From positions 1 to 64,000 of the forward strand of contig CALIKQ010000035.1 of the NCBI GenBank assembly GCA_938017975.1: 64,000 bases of DNA, read 5' to 3'. The notes beneath the pieces are model-generated. The model saw nothing but the letters and a program-made list of their open reading frames with translations. It did no database searches and was not told where the DNA came from. Below, one piece after another: positions 27,122 to 35,828 of the stretch. The position numbers were made by a program, and so were the translations under genes. Each line of letters begins with the position of its first letter. Positions within the stretch are counted from its first letter, which is position 1. Origin of the DNA: an uncultured Pseudomonadales bacterium. GTDB lineage: Bacteria > Pseudomonadota > Gammaproteobacteria > Pseudomonadales > Azotimanducaceae.

Positions 27122-27201
27122 TGAGGCTGTTGACTGAATTCTCGGATGTGGCCTCAGTGGTCTTGTGTGGTGGCGATGGGCCGTGTAGACCGGCATCGCC
27201 A
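27122..27201. repeat. Two hairpin-forming inverted repeats in a convergent intergenic gap
   Basis: TGAGGC (27122-27127) pairs with GCCTCA (27151-27156). TGGCGATG (27171-27178) pairs with CATCGCCA (27194-27201), with a further CCG/CGG inside. No T-run follows, so these are not standard intrinsic terminators. They sit between the converging MFS and spermidine-synthase-like genes, where REP-like or transcript-end structures are common. Confidence 0.5.
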
Positions 27202-27277
27202 GCGCGCTCCGCCAGGGCCTTTAGGGTAACGAAAACTGTGTTCCCCCTAGCCGCTGCGCGTTGTTAGATTGTGAAGA

Positions 27278-28021
27278 CTACTGCAGTCGCGCGACGGTGA
27301 TGGCATTCAGACTTTGCCTGCTAAGGCCCAATGAACGGAGGCGATGCTCAAAGATTCTAATTGGATTTTCGGCCCGGCTAGGTGATCTGAAACATGCGAG
27401 CACACCGTTGGCATATTGCTTCGATTGCAACAAAAACACTGCGGCGAATGAGGCCTTGAAGAAAGCAGTATGCGCATTGTAAAAGCTGCAGGCCAATGCT
27501 GCTTCCAGATGGTTTTGAACGAGCATTCCGTCTGGCGTTGTGCGGTCAACGAGCTTCCTGAACCAAGCAACTTCATCTCTTACGGGTCGCTTAGGGTCGA
27601 TCGGGTCGTCGAGAAAAATATCGTCAATAAGACAGTCAAAACATTGGGTATGGGTATCGATGTAGCTGACTGCGTCGGCACAAGTTAGTTTGAGGCTAGG
27701 ATATCGTAAATTAAAATGAGTTCGTGCCAGGCGAAGGTGATGGGCATCGATTTCAATTCCCTGAGCTTGTTTCCAACCTACAATTTTGTGCAGTTGATGG
27801 AGCGCCGTGCCGCCGCCGACTCCCAGAACGAGAAAAGTTTGTGGCTTTAGGATGCTCAGGAGCGCTGGCAGGCTCAGGAGGTCCCAGACTGCGCCCTGAA
27901 AGACTTTATCTGGGTGCCACTGGCTGTGAAATGCGCCATTGGTATAAAGCCTGATCGAGCGACCGGCTGTCCTTACCTCGTACGTGCGCCCATCACGGGA
28001 CTCTTTTGTTACGACCGTCAA
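27278..28021 (-). CDS. Spermidine-synthase-like SAM-binding protein
   Basis: A 247-residue Rossmann-fold protein. The nucleotide-binding loop LGVGGGTALHQL is at residues 66-77 and the acidic ribose ligand is in GIEIDAHH near residue 90. A CLIDDIFLDD segment follows, matching the DxxD-like active-site region of polyamine synthases. It lacks other conserved features of true spermidine synthases, so it may be a methyltransferase or aminopropyltransferase of unknown role. It begins with a TTG that overlaps the pgi stop as TTGA, so translation is probably coupled to pgi. The functional link to glucose-6-phosphate isomerase is not obvious. Confidence 0.8.
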   Translation of the reverse strand: MTVVTKESRDGRTYEVRTAGRSIRLYTNGAFHSQWHPDKVFQGAVWDLLSLPALLSILKPQTFLVLGVGGGTALHQLHKIVGWKQAQGIEIDAHHLRLARTHFNLRYPSLKLTCADAVSYIDTHTQCFDCLIDDIFLDDPIDPKRPVRDEVAWFRKLVDRTTPDGMLVQNHLEAALACSFYNAHTAFFKASFAAVFLLQSKQYANGVLACFRSPSRAENPIRIFEHRLRSLGLSRQSLNAITVARLQ

Positions 28022-29553
28022 GGTAGCAGCTTGATGTGTTCCAGAAGCGTTCTGGTAGTGTCGTGCATAGATTGCGAGGGCTGCTCGAAAGCCTTCGCCA
28101 GTTGTTTACCCAGTTCGACGCCCCATTGATCAAAGGCGTTGACATTCCAAACTGCGCTGCAGGTTAATACTTTGTGCTCGTACAGGGCAATCAGCATACC
28201 AAGGGTTTCTGGCGTCAAGGCAGACATCATTAATAGGCTGCTGGGTCTGTTGCCAGGATAATCTCGGTGCAGGTTTTCCGGAGCGGGTTGGCCAAGAGCC
28301 AGTGCGGTTATTTGCGCGGCGAGATGCAGCCGCAGAACACGATGAGCTTCCGGTTCTGAAATTGGGTCCTCTGCAAAACCCAAGAAATCGATCGGCACTA
28401 AATGTTGTCCTTGATGCAAGAGTTGGAAGAACGCATGTTGACCATTGGTCCCCGTCTGACCCCAGGTAATCAACCCAGTTGGGTAATTGGCTGGGGCACC
28501 ATCTCGCTGGGTACGTTTGCCTAAGCTTTCCATGTCCATTTGCTGAAGAAAGGCTGGGAAGAGATTCATGCGTTCACAATAAGGGATGATCGCTTGAGAT
28601 TGGACCTTTAAGAAATTTCCATACCAGATACTAAGGAGCGCCAAAACAACCGGGATATTTTTTTGAGGCTCTGCTTGGGCAAAATGCGCATCCATGGTGT
28701 TGGCACCGAGCAGTAGCGCCTTAAATGCTGAAAAACCGAGCTGCAGGGCAATGACCAGCCCAATACTTGACCAGAGTGAATAACGGCCGCCGATGTCTTC
28801 TCCAAAAGAAAAAATCTGCTCGCTTGGAATACCCAGCGTCATGGCCCGTTCGCTTGCGGTAGTGACCGCGGCCAGATGCCTTCCTCTGAGGGTTGCGTCT
28901 GGAATCGCAGTCTCGAGCCAAGCCATGGCTGTTTTGGCATTGAGCATTGTTTCCTGGGTTGTAAAGGTTTTGCTCGCAATGATGACAAGTGTGGTTTCCG
29001 GGCTGCAACGCATCAAGGTTTGAGCGATCTCCGCGCCATCCACATTAGATACAAAATGACTGGTGATCGGGCCAGGATGGGTTGGCGAAAGTGCTTGGCA
29101 GACCATCTTGGGCCCTAGGTCTGAGCCCCCGATGCCGATATTGATAACATCCTTGATGCGTTCATTTGTCCCGCCGCAATGCTGACCGGCTCGAACGCGC
29201 TGGCTAAAGGATTTGATTGCTGCCAGGGTCGGATCGGTTTTGATAAATTCTGGTGTTCTGATTCGGGTATGACCGACTGCCCGGTGTTCGGTCAGGTTGA
29301 TGGGATCGCCGTTGAACAGTCCAGCCTTGAGCGTCTTAAAGGGAGAGGCCTCTAGCAAAGCGAGTAAGTGATCAAAGATCTTGCTGCTCATCTGGTGATG
29401 GCCGACATTAACTGTGAGTGGGCCAAGAGAAAGCGTTGAACGGGTTTGCCAGTCTGAATCATTGACGGCCGAGGCAACGGTGGGCGCTGCCTGTGCGAGT
29501 GCGTGCAGTGATTGCCAAGCGGATTCGGAGGGTAGATCAAATGAAGTGGTCAT
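28018..29553 (-). CDS. pgi: Glucose-6-phosphate isomerase
   Basis: A 511-residue cytosolic sugar isomerase interconverting glucose 6-phosphate and fructose 6-phosphate. Both family signatures are present: FGEDIGGRYSLWSSIG, and the C-terminal NAFDQWGVELGKQ with the catalytic Lys. The sugar-binding IGIGGSDLGPKM and the GQTGTNGQHAF segment with the ring-opening His region are also intact. Length is slightly below the E. coli enzyme (549). It is divergent from the TVP38-oxidoreductase fusion with 161 A/T-rich bases between, and is followed by the coupled spermidine-synthase-like gene. Confidence 0.96.
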   Translation of the reverse strand: MTTSFDLPSESAWQSLHALAQAAPTVASAVNDSDWQTRSTLSLGPLTVNVGHHQMSSKIFDHLLALLEASPFKTLKAGLFNGDPINLTEHRAVGHTRIRTPEFIKTDPTLAAIKSFSQRVRAGQHCGGTNERIKDVINIGIGGSDLGPKMVCQALSPTHPGPITSHFVSNVDGAEIAQTLMRCSPETTLVIIASKTFTTQETMLNAKTAMAWLETAIPDATLRGRHLAAVTTASERAMTLGIPSEQIFSFGEDIGGRYSLWSSIGLVIALQLGFSAFKALLLGANTMDAHFAQAEPQKNIPVVLALLSIWYGNFLKVQSQAIIPYCERMNLFPAFLQQMDMESLGKRTQRDGAPANYPTGLITWGQTGTNGQHAFFQLLHQGQHLVPIDFLGFAEDPISEPEAHRVLRLHLAAQITALALGQPAPENLHRDYPGNRPSSLLMMSALTPETLGMLIALYEHKVLTCSAVWNVNAFDQWGVELGKQLAKAFEQPSQSMHDTTRTLLEHIKLLP

Positions 29554-29714
29554 AAGTCAACTCAAAAAAAATGTAGTGTATCAATAATCGAGTTCCCACC
29601 CGCGCTAGATTTCATGTTTGGTGTCGAAAAATAAGCTTCGTATCTTTATTTCGGCTTTAGCGGCGCTAAAAGAGTGGCAATGAATTAGAATGGTTTTTTG
29701 TTCGCTTTTATTGA

Positions 29715-31874
29715 ATGAGTCAAGTCATGATGATTTTACGCATTTCCCTCGCTGCACTATTGATCGCGAGCGCGGTGGTTTTTTTCTATTTTGATGGCAG
29801 TGGTTATCTTAGCTTCGCTGCGGTTCAGAGTCTCCAAGATGTTTTGCTAGACCGAGTTGAGTCAGATCCAGTTGGCTCTGCACTCGGTTTTGCAGGGGTT
29901 TATGTTGTCATCACCGCGCTTTCCCTGCCGGGAGCTGCAATACTGACGTTGCTTGCAGGGGCTTTGTTTGGGCTGATGGAAGGATTACTGATCGCTTCTT
30001 TTGCATCTACCCTAGGTGCAACTTTTGCAATGCTGGCCGCGCGTTTTATTTTCAGAGATTGGGTGGCTGTAAAATTTCAGGACCGATTGCGCCGGATCAA
30101 CGATGGAATGGACAAAGATGGCGCTCGTTATCTATTTTCACTGCGCCTAGTGCCCGCTGTGCCCTTTTTCCTGATTAACCTAGCGATGGGTCTGACGAGA
30201 ATTAGGGTCAGTACTTTCTTTTGGGTGTCACAGCTTGGCATGCTTCCAGGGACGCTGATTTATGTAAATGCAGGCGTTCAAATCGGTGGTCTAGAGAGTG
30301 CCGCTGGGATTTTATCGATCGAGTTGATTGCATCTCTGGTCCTGCTGGCGTTGCTACCGTGGCTGATGAAGTATGGTCAGGCGCGCTTTGCCTTGTGGCG
30401 GCTACTAAAGCCTTATCCAAAACCCAGAAAATTCGATCGAGACATCATCGTGATTGGAGCCGGCTCAGGCGGACTTGTTTCGGCGTTGATCGGGGCTGTG
30501 GTTGAGGCCAAGGTCACCTTGATTGAGGCCGGCGAGATGGGGGGGGACTGTCTGAATACTGGTTGTGTGCCTAGTAAATCTTTGATTCGCAGCGCCCGGC
30601 TAGCACATGACATAGATGTGGGCTCTGAGCTTGGTATTCGCACATCGGGTAAGCAAGTCGATTTTGATGCAGTAATGACGCGTGTCCAGAGTGTGGTTGA
30701 TGAAATTCGTCCCAATGACTCACCAGAGCGCTATCGTGAGATGGGTGTGGATGTGCGCTTAGGAGAGGGGCTGGTGCGTTCTCCTTACGAAGTTGAGATT
30801 AATGGCGAGCGGTTGACGAGCCGGGCGATTATTGTTGCGTCGGGAGCTTATCCGATTTTTCCGACCATTGAAGGCCTCGATCCCTCTTTTTGCTTGACGT
30901 CTGAGACAGTTTGGCAGTTAGCCGATTTGCCCAAACGGCTTGCGATTGTTGGTGGGGGGCCGATTGGCGTGGAATTGGCACAAAGTTTTGCGCGGCTTGG
31001 TTCAGAAGTGACTTTAATCGAGATGATGCCGCGACTGATGATGCGTGAGGATGCTGACGTTTCTTCCTGCATTGAAGAAACCCTCGTTGCTGAGGGTGTT
31101 TTACTCAAGACTGGACATCGTTTGGTTTCGGCGATATCGAAGGAGGATGTGCTGCTGCGGGTGGTTGATGAAGACAGCGGTGACGAAGCGGCGGTTGCCT
31201 GCGATGCTGTGCTTTTCGCGTTAGGCAGAAAGCCAAGAACTGAAGGGTTCGGCCTGGAGGATCTTGGCGTTGCACGAACCGCTACGGGGCATCTTGATGT
31301 CAACGATTATCTGCAAACCAACTATCCAAGTATATTTGCCGTGGGTGACGTGGCTGGCCCTTATCAATTCACTCATACAGCATCGCATATGGCGTGGTAT
31401 GCCGCCGTCAACGCTTTGTTCGGTACGTTCAAGCGATTTAAGGTCGATTATCGAGTAATTCCCTGGTGCACTTTTTCCTCACCCGAGGTGGCCAGGGTCG
31501 GCTTAAACGAACTCGAGGCGACTGCGGCGGGTCTGGCCTTTGAGGTGACTCGGTTTGAAGTGGCTGAGCTGGACCGAGCCAAGGCTGACCACGCGCGCCA
31601 AGGGTTTGTTAAAGTATTAACAGCGCCTGGGTCCGATAAAATTTTGGGCGTCACCATTGTCAGTGAGCATGCTGGAGAGACGATCTCTGAATTTGTCCTG
31701 GCAATGAAATACAACCTTGGTCTGAAGAAAATTATGGGGACGATTCATATTTACCCAACCTGGTCTGAAATGAATAAATTTGCGGCAGGTGTTTGGCGGC
31801 GGGCCAATAAGCCAGAGAAATTTATGCCTTTGTTGGCTTGGTACCACAGGCTTCGCCGAGGTGGTGATCAGTAG
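29715..31874 (+). CDS. TVP38/TMEM64 membrane domain fused to a flavoprotein disulfide reductase
   Basis: A 719-residue fusion. Residues ~1-235 form a TVP38/TMEM64 (DedA-related, SNARE-associated Golgi) membrane domain with several helices, including the LTLLAGALFGLMEGLL re-entrant-type segment. Residues ~240-719 form a class I pyridine nucleotide-disulfide oxidoreductase like mercuric reductase or dihydrolipoamide dehydrogenase. It has IIVIGAGSGGL for FAD, the redox pair CLNTGC (Cys279, Cys284), AIVGGGPIGVELAQ for NAD(P)H, and a C-terminal dimerisation domain. There is no heavy-metal-binding domain or CxxC tail. It would couple NAD(P)H to a membrane-associated thiol, quinone or metal substrate; the true substrate is unknown. 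Tail-to-tail overlap with the hydroxyacid oxidase is seven bases. Confidence 0.92.
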   Translation: MSQVMMILRISLAALLIASAVVFFYFDGSGYLSFAAVQSLQDVLLDRVESDPVGSALGFAGVYVVITALSLPGAAILTLLAGALFGLMEGLLIASFASTLGATFAMLAARFIFRDWVAVKFQDRLRRINDGMDKDGARYLFSLRLVPAVPFFLINLAMGLTRIRVSTFFWVSQLGMLPGTLIYVNAGVQIGGLESAAGILSIELIASLVLLALLPWLMKYGQARFALWRLLKPYPKPRKFDRDIIVIGAGSGGLVSALIGAVVEAKVTLIEAGEMGGDCLNTGCVPSKSLIRSARLAHDIDVGSELGIRTSGKQVDFDAVMTRVQSVVDEIRPNDSPERYREMGVDVRLGEGLVRSPYEVEINGERLTSRAIIVASGAYPIFPTIEGLDPSFCLTSETVWQLADLPKRLAIVGGGPIGVELAQSFARLGSEVTLIEMMPRLMMREDADVSSCIEETLVAEGVLLKTGHRLVSAISKEDVLLRVVDEDSGDEAAVACDAVLFALGRKPRTEGFGLEDLGVARTATGHLDVNDYLQTNYPSIFAVGDVAGPYQFTHTASHMAWYAAVNALFGTFKRFKVDYRVIPWCTFSSPEVARVGLNELEATAAGLAFEVTRFEVAELDRAKADHARQGFVKVLTAPGSDKILGVTIVSEHAGETISEFVLAMKYNLGLKKIMGTIHIYPTWSEMNKFAAGVWRRANKPEKFMPLLAWYHRLRRGGDQ

Positions 31875-32950
31875 CCTTGATCAGCCAAGTCAAGCAGTGG
31901 AAAGGCTGAAAATACCGATGGTGGCGCCACCGCGGGTGCCGCTCTTACGAAACTGGGGTCAAGATCTTTGAGCGTTGTAACGCCGCATAAGGCCATGGTC
32001 TCGCAGATTTCGTGCCGAAGGATTTTGAGGCATTGGGCCAAAGCCTCCGGTCCACCTGCCGCCAGTGCCCAGCCTTGAAGACGGCCTAGCCCAACTGCAT
32101 CTGCGCCGAGTGCAATGGCCTTGATGATGTCCGTACCCCGATAAAACCCACCATCGATCATGAGTTCTGCTTGATTGCCGATGACCGCTTTGATTTCCGC
32201 CAAGAGATCCAAACTGCCGAGGCCCTGATCAAGCTGGCGGCCTCCGTGATTGGAAAGATAGATAACCTCAACGCCTAAATCCAAGGCTTTTTGAGCATCT
32301 GCAGGGTGGTTGATGCCTTTCAGAATAATCGGCAGGTCATATTTCTGTTTGAGCCGCGCGATCTCGTCCCAATTCAGTTGCGCTTGGAATTTGAAATCGC
32401 CGGGTGATGCCTGTGATGTGGGAACAACACGTTTGGCAATATCCCGCTCTCGCCGACTTAAAACCGCGGTATCGACGGTTAAGCAGAGCGCCAGATAACC
32501 GCTCTCAATGATGCGATCAACGATATCATCCACCCAAACCGCATCGCCTCGGACATACAATTGATAGATCTTAGGGGCTGCCGATGCGGCTGCAATCTCC
32601 TCAAGACTTGGGCTGCAGACCGAACTGGCGATGCTCATGATGCCGGCTTGATCTGCCGCAACTGCTGCGCCGGCGCCGCCTTTGGGATCAAATACCTGCA
32701 GTGACCCAATGGGTGCGAGGACAACGGGTAAAGACAATGACTGTCCAAGAATCTCAGTGCTTGGGTCCACGGTTGTTACATCGCACAAAACCCGGGGCAG
32801 CAAAGCCTTTGTATCGATGGCATGACGGTTTCGCCGAAGGGTTGTTTCGGTCTCTGTACCACCGATCAGGTAATCCCAATTGATCTGATTCAGGCGAAGG
32901 TGCGCCGCCTTAACGAACTCGTGCAGGGTTTTAAAGGTTTGATCGGACAT
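31868..32950 (-). CDS. FMN-dependent alpha-hydroxy-acid oxidase/dehydrogenase
   Basis: A 360-residue TIM-barrel flavoenzyme of the glycolate oxidase/lactate oxidase/mandelate dehydrogenase family, oxidising L-2-hydroxy acids to 2-oxo acids. The active-site His and Arg are in LSNHGGRQLDQ. FMN-binding segments include LPVVLAPIGSLQ near the N-terminus, a QLYVRGD strand, DGGFYRGTDI and LGADAVGLGR. No membrane anchor is present, which fits a soluble oxidase more than LldD. It starts with ATG behind AAGGAA. 2-Oxo acids made here could feed the korAB enzyme farther down, but that is inference. Confidence 0.9.
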   Translation of the reverse strand: MSDQTFKTLHEFVKAAHLRLNQINWDYLIGGTETETTLRRNRHAIDTKALLPRVLCDVTTVDPSTEILGQSLSLPVVLAPIGSLQVFDPKGGAGAAVAADQAGIMSIASSVCSPSLEEIAAASAAPKIYQLYVRGDAVWVDDIVDRIIESGYLALCLTVDTAVLSRRERDIAKRVVPTSQASPGDFKFQAQLNWDEIARLKQKYDLPIILKGINHPADAQKALDLGVEVIYLSNHGGRQLDQGLGSLDLLAEIKAVIGNQAELMIDGGFYRGTDIIKAIALGADAVGLGRLQGWALAAGGPEALAQCLKILRHEICETMALCGVTTLKDLDPSFVRAAPAVAPPSVFSAFPLLDLADQGY

Positions 32951-33058
32951 GTATTATTCCTTCCCAGATAGCTTGGCGCTTGTCAGAGCCGAGCGCCTCA
33001 ATCTTTGGTTGTCGCGGCATTTTGCGCGCCGGTAGTTCGAGGTTACACAGATCAGTAC

Positions 33059-33063
33059 AGGAG
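33059..33063 (+). promoter_or_regulatory. Ribosome binding site for the 41-residue membrane protein
   Basis: AGGAG, six bases before the ATG at 33070. It supports this small gene as real and rules out longer upstream starts in the same frame. Confidence 0.75.
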
Positions 33064-33069
33064 AAGCAA

Positions 33070-33195
33070 ATGTCCATCAGTGTAGAAGAAGCGGCCGAGA
33101 GTGATCGCAGAACAGTCAAATCTTTAGCCCTAACGATGGTCGGCTTTGGCGTGTTGACCGTTATTTTGATTGTGGCTGCCCTGGTCATTACTTAG
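33070..33195 (+). CDS. Small single-pass membrane protein (41 aa)
   Basis: A 41-residue protein: an acidic N-terminus with a net negative stretch (EEAAESD), a short basic turn, then one transmembrane helix from about residue 19 to 40 (LALTMVGFGVLTVILIVAALV). It has a strong AGGAG site with ideal spacing. No family is recognised. Small single-helix proteins often modulate transporters or respiratory complexes, but no partner is evident. It is divergent from the hydroxyacid oxidase gene with 119 bases between them. Confidence 0.65.
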   Translation: MSISVEEAAESDRRTVKSLALTMVGFGVLTVILIVAALVIT

Positions 33196-33216
33196 CCAGC
33201 GATCTTTCTTTGTGAT

Positions 33217-33268
33217 GGCTGCCTAAAGTCGACTGGGATGCTCTCTCTTTTAGGCAAGCCAGTACTTT
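33217..33268. terminator. Possible bidirectional terminator between convergent genes
   Basis: GGCTGCCTAAAG (33217-33228) pairs with CTTTTAGGCAAGCC (33247-33260) over about ten base pairs with one bulge and an 18-base loop. A short T-stretch follows on the plus strand. It lies between the stop codons of the small membrane protein and the lipoprotein gene. Confidence 0.4.
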
Positions 33269-33290
33269 TGGTCACAGGACACGAAGTTTT

Positions 33291-33773
33291 CTAGTCGCTG
33301 CGGATTGAGTCGGCGCGGGATGGGTTGGCGCATTGCACCGAAAAGCCCGAGAGTACGTTTTTTGGGAGTACTTCGTAGATGATCCGGCCACTCAAAAACG
33401 GTTTGATAAAACGGGGCTCTTGGGTGCGGACCGCTAGCGCTGGGTAAATCTTATCCGATATTCCAACTCGTATATTAGGGTTACTTTTAAGCGCGTCATG
33501 CCATCGCCGCTTGGGTGCGGCGTCGATAAAGAGACGGTCCTCGATGCTCGTCACCTTGAGCCAGACAGAATAGGGCGCCTCTCCTCGTGTCTCGAGCCGT
33601 AGTAAGGTTGCGCTTTTGGCGAAGGCGAAGTTGTCCGTCGTCTTCTCACAGCCGGTCAGAGCGCCGCCGGGCAAGGGATTTAGACCGGCGCAGGCTCCCA
33701 AAGCAAGCGTCAGTGTAATGAAACAGGATCGCTCGATCATCGAAGATAAGCATTTTTTGTCGATTGCAGGCAT
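33291..33773 (-). CDS. Putative lipoprotein with split-barrel (flavin/deazaflavin-like) domain
   Basis: A 160-residue exported protein. The signal peptide ends in a lipobox, LALGAC (Cys28), so it is probably lipid-anchored. The mature part, with segments LLRLETRGEAPYSVWLKV, LFIDAAPKRRWHDALKSNP and VRVGISDKIYPALAVR, resembles the small split-barrel proteins that bind FMN or F420 (deazaflavin-dependent nitroreductase-like). The match is by pattern only. An alternative ATG at 33740 would give a more compact signal peptide. It is divergent from an exported pyridoxamine-phosphate-oxidase-like protein, about 100 bases apart, hinting at a common function. Confidence 0.68.
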   Translation of the reverse strand: MPAIDKKCLSSMIERSCFITLTLALGACAGLNPLPGGALTGCEKTTDNFAFAKSATLLRLETRGEAPYSVWLKVTSIEDRLFIDAAPKRRWHDALKSNPNIRVGISDKIYPALAVRTQEPRFIKPFLSGRIIYEVLPKNVLSGFSVQCANPSRADSIRSD

Positions 33774-33863
33774 GATGATTGTGGGGGGGTGCTTGAAATA
33801 GGAGTTTGTCTCTCAATTGGTATTTTTGGAAGAGTTCGCTTCAAAGCAGACCTTTTTAAAAAA

Positions 33864-33869
33864 GGGGAG
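33864..33869 (+). promoter_or_regulatory. Ribosome binding site fixing a GTG start
   Basis: GGGGAG, six bases upstream of the GTG at 33876, which immediately precedes a good signal peptide. It argues against the upstream in-frame start near 33789. Confidence 0.7.
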
Positions 33870-33875
33870 TCAATT

Positions 33876-34409
33876 GTGTTGAACCATCGATCGGGCCGCA
33901 TCAACACTCTGTTAAGGAGTGGCATCGTGCTGGTTATATTTTGTCTACCTTCGCGCTTGTGGGCAGAGGAATCGTCTGCCGTGCTGGAGGCTGCGCGATC
34001 AGTGATAGCATCAGCAGGATATCCGGCACTGATTACGCTCGATGAGCAAGGTCAGCCTCGAGCTCGGACGGTCGATGCGTTTGAACCAGACGACGATTTT
34101 GTGGTGTGGGTGGCGACCCGTCCTGTCACGCGAAAGATCCATCAGATCAAGCAGCATCGTCTCGTAACTTTGTATTATTTCAGTGCAGAGCTTTCAAGTT
34201 ATGTGACCATTATGGGGCGTGCATCGATTATTACCGACAATGTGATTAAGCACACGATGCGCAGAGCTCAAGATCATGAAAAGCTTTACCCCGACTTTCC
34301 TGATGACTACGTTCTGATCAAAGTCGCACCGCAGCGGCTTGAGGGTATTTTGCCGGGATTTCGAGGCGATAAAAAAACGTGGGCTCCGGTTGGTGTTGAC
34401 TTTCCTTAG
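33876..34409 (+). CDS. Exported pyridoxamine-5'-phosphate-oxidase-like split-barrel protein
   Basis: A 177-residue protein with a signal peptide (LLRSGIVLVIFCLPSRLWAEE) followed by a split-barrel domain of the PNPOx-like family, seen in VIASAGYPALITLDEQGQ, VVWVATRPVTRKIHQIKQ and LVTLYYFSA. The family binds FMN, heme or F420. Most bacterial members are cytosolic, so an exported one is unusual. The GTG start is set by a GGGGAG site. It is divergent from a lipoprotein that looks like another split-barrel protein. The reaction is unknown; the general stress/Ros-type and F420-linked subfamilies are equally possible. Confidence 0.78.
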   Translation: MLNHRSGRINTLLRSGIVLVIFCLPSRLWAEESSAVLEAARSVIASAGYPALITLDEQGQPRARTVDAFEPDDDFVVWVATRPVTRKIHQIKQHRLVTLYYFSAELSSYVTIMGRASIITDNVIKHTMRRAQDHEKLYPDFPDDYVLIKVAPQRLEGILPGFRGDKKTWAPVGVDFP

Positions 34410-34576
34410 GCATCTCTGTTTTGAGTCCCAGGCCAGACTGGACCATCGGTCTTCTGCGTAAAAACACGTCAAGAAGCCTTAAAGAAGGCCCGGTCTGCTG
34501 TAAGCCGCCGTCTTCGGCTGTAGTCGATGGTGGGTGACGCGGAATCAGCGCTCCCAGCGGATCTAAGTATTGCGAG

Positions 34577-35665
34577 CTAGGACGCGGGCTTTGGTCTAAT
34601 CTCGATCACCTTTCCCTGATCACTGTCGGTGAGTAGGTAAATAGCACCATCTGGGCCCTCATGGACAGCTCTGATTCTAGCCTCGAATTCTGTGAACAAA
34701 GATTCAGTAGCGGCAATCTGTGTGCCGGATAAAGTGATGCGCTTGACGTCTTGATCGACCAGTGCGCTGATCATCAGACTGCCTTGCCAATCTGGAAACA
34801 ATGCACCTTGAACAATCAAAAGATGGGAAGGTGCGATGCTGGGCACCCAATAATTAACAGGCGGGGTTATACCCTCGGCTGAGGTAAGCGGGGTTACTTT
34901 TGCACCCGAATAGTTCACGCCAAAGGACGTGGCTGGCCAGCCGTAATTGTGACCGGGGCGGATCCAATTAAGTTCGTCACCACCTTGTGGGCCGTGCTCG
35001 TGGCTCCAGATTTGGCCTCGGCTGTCGACCGCAAGGCCCTGAACATTGCGGTGACCAAAGCTATAGACATAGGGGTCGCCAAGCTGACCGTCCTCAAAGG
35101 GATTGCCTGCAGCGGGCGAGCCGTCTCGGTTTAGGCGGAGGATCTTTCCCATTTGATTGAATGTGTCTTGCGCCGCCTCGCGGTATTCAAAGCCATCGCC
35201 CGTGGTAAGGAGTAGTGTATTGTCAGGCAAAAATGCGAGCTTTCCGCCATAGTGTGCGGGGGTGTCTTTTGACGGGGTCATCCGAAAAATTTTTTGGACA
35301 TTGGTCAGAGCATCACCGCTTAAAACCGCTGAGTAGATCGCCGTAGCATTCGCATCGGCGGGGCCGTCAGCAAGTGCTAAGTAAAGCGTTTGATTTTGGT
35401 TAAAATCCGGATCGCGAATAAGATCAAAGTATCCGCCCTGACTCATAACATAGGTCTCAGGCCCGCCGCTGAGCGTTGCCTGATCAGACGTCTCTAGGTT
35501 GATTCGCTCGATCGTCCCGGAACGTGTAGCAACCAGCAAGGTTTGGGTGTCTACAAACGTCATCGACCAGGGGAAGTTAAGGCCCTCCGCGACGGTGCGG
35601 GCATCGTAATCTGCCTTTACAGAAAGCAGCGGCGTCAATAATAAGGTCAACAAAAACCGTGTCAT
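34577..35665 (-). CDS. Exported PQQ-dependent aldose/sorbosone dehydrogenase family protein
   Basis: A 362-residue six-bladed beta-propeller of the soluble glucose/sorbosone dehydrogenase family (aldose sugar dehydrogenase, YliI-like). The signal peptide is TRFLLTLLLTPLLSVKA. Typical segments are EGLNFPWSMTFV, DGSPAAGNPF, YSFGHRNVQGLA, WSHEHGPQGGDELNWI and the metal/PQQ site NYGWP. Such enzymes oxidise aldoses in the periplasm using PQQ, passing electrons to an acceptor. No PQQ biosynthesis genes are in the window. The ATG at 35665 is preferred over an upstream TTG because GAGAG lies just ahead of it. Substrate is unknown. Confidence 0.9.
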   Translation of the reverse strand: MTRFLLTLLLTPLLSVKADYDARTVAEGLNFPWSMTFVDTQTLLVATRSGTIERINLETSDQATLSGGPETYVMSQGGYFDLIRDPDFNQNQTLYLALADGPADANATAIYSAVLSGDALTNVQKIFRMTPSKDTPAHYGGKLAFLPDNTLLLTTGDGFEYREAAQDTFNQMGKILRLNRDGSPAAGNPFEDGQLGDPYVYSFGHRNVQGLAVDSRGQIWSHEHGPQGGDELNWIRPGHNYGWPATSFGVNYSGAKVTPLTSAEGITPPVNYWVPSIAPSHLLIVQGALFPDWQGSLMISALVDQDVKRITLSGTQIAATESLFTEFEARIRAVHEGPDGAIYLLTDSDQGKVIEIRPKPAS

Positions 35666-35828
35666 CGCATGTTCTCTCAAGAATGGTTAAACAAAGTATA
35701 GCAGGCGTCGCTCCCAATCGCAGGGCCGGCTCCTTCTTCGTTATAAGACGAGGTGAATGTAATTAATCAAAACCCTCGCTGCTACATTTGTTACACTGCA
35801 TGCTTGCAAGGTAGGGGAGTAAAGCGCT

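Noticed and set aside
30848-31303. 151-codon minus-strand frame inside the TVP38-oxidoreductase fusion
   Set aside because: Low-complexity Ser/Thr-rich translation opposite a well-supported gene; a codon-usage shadow.
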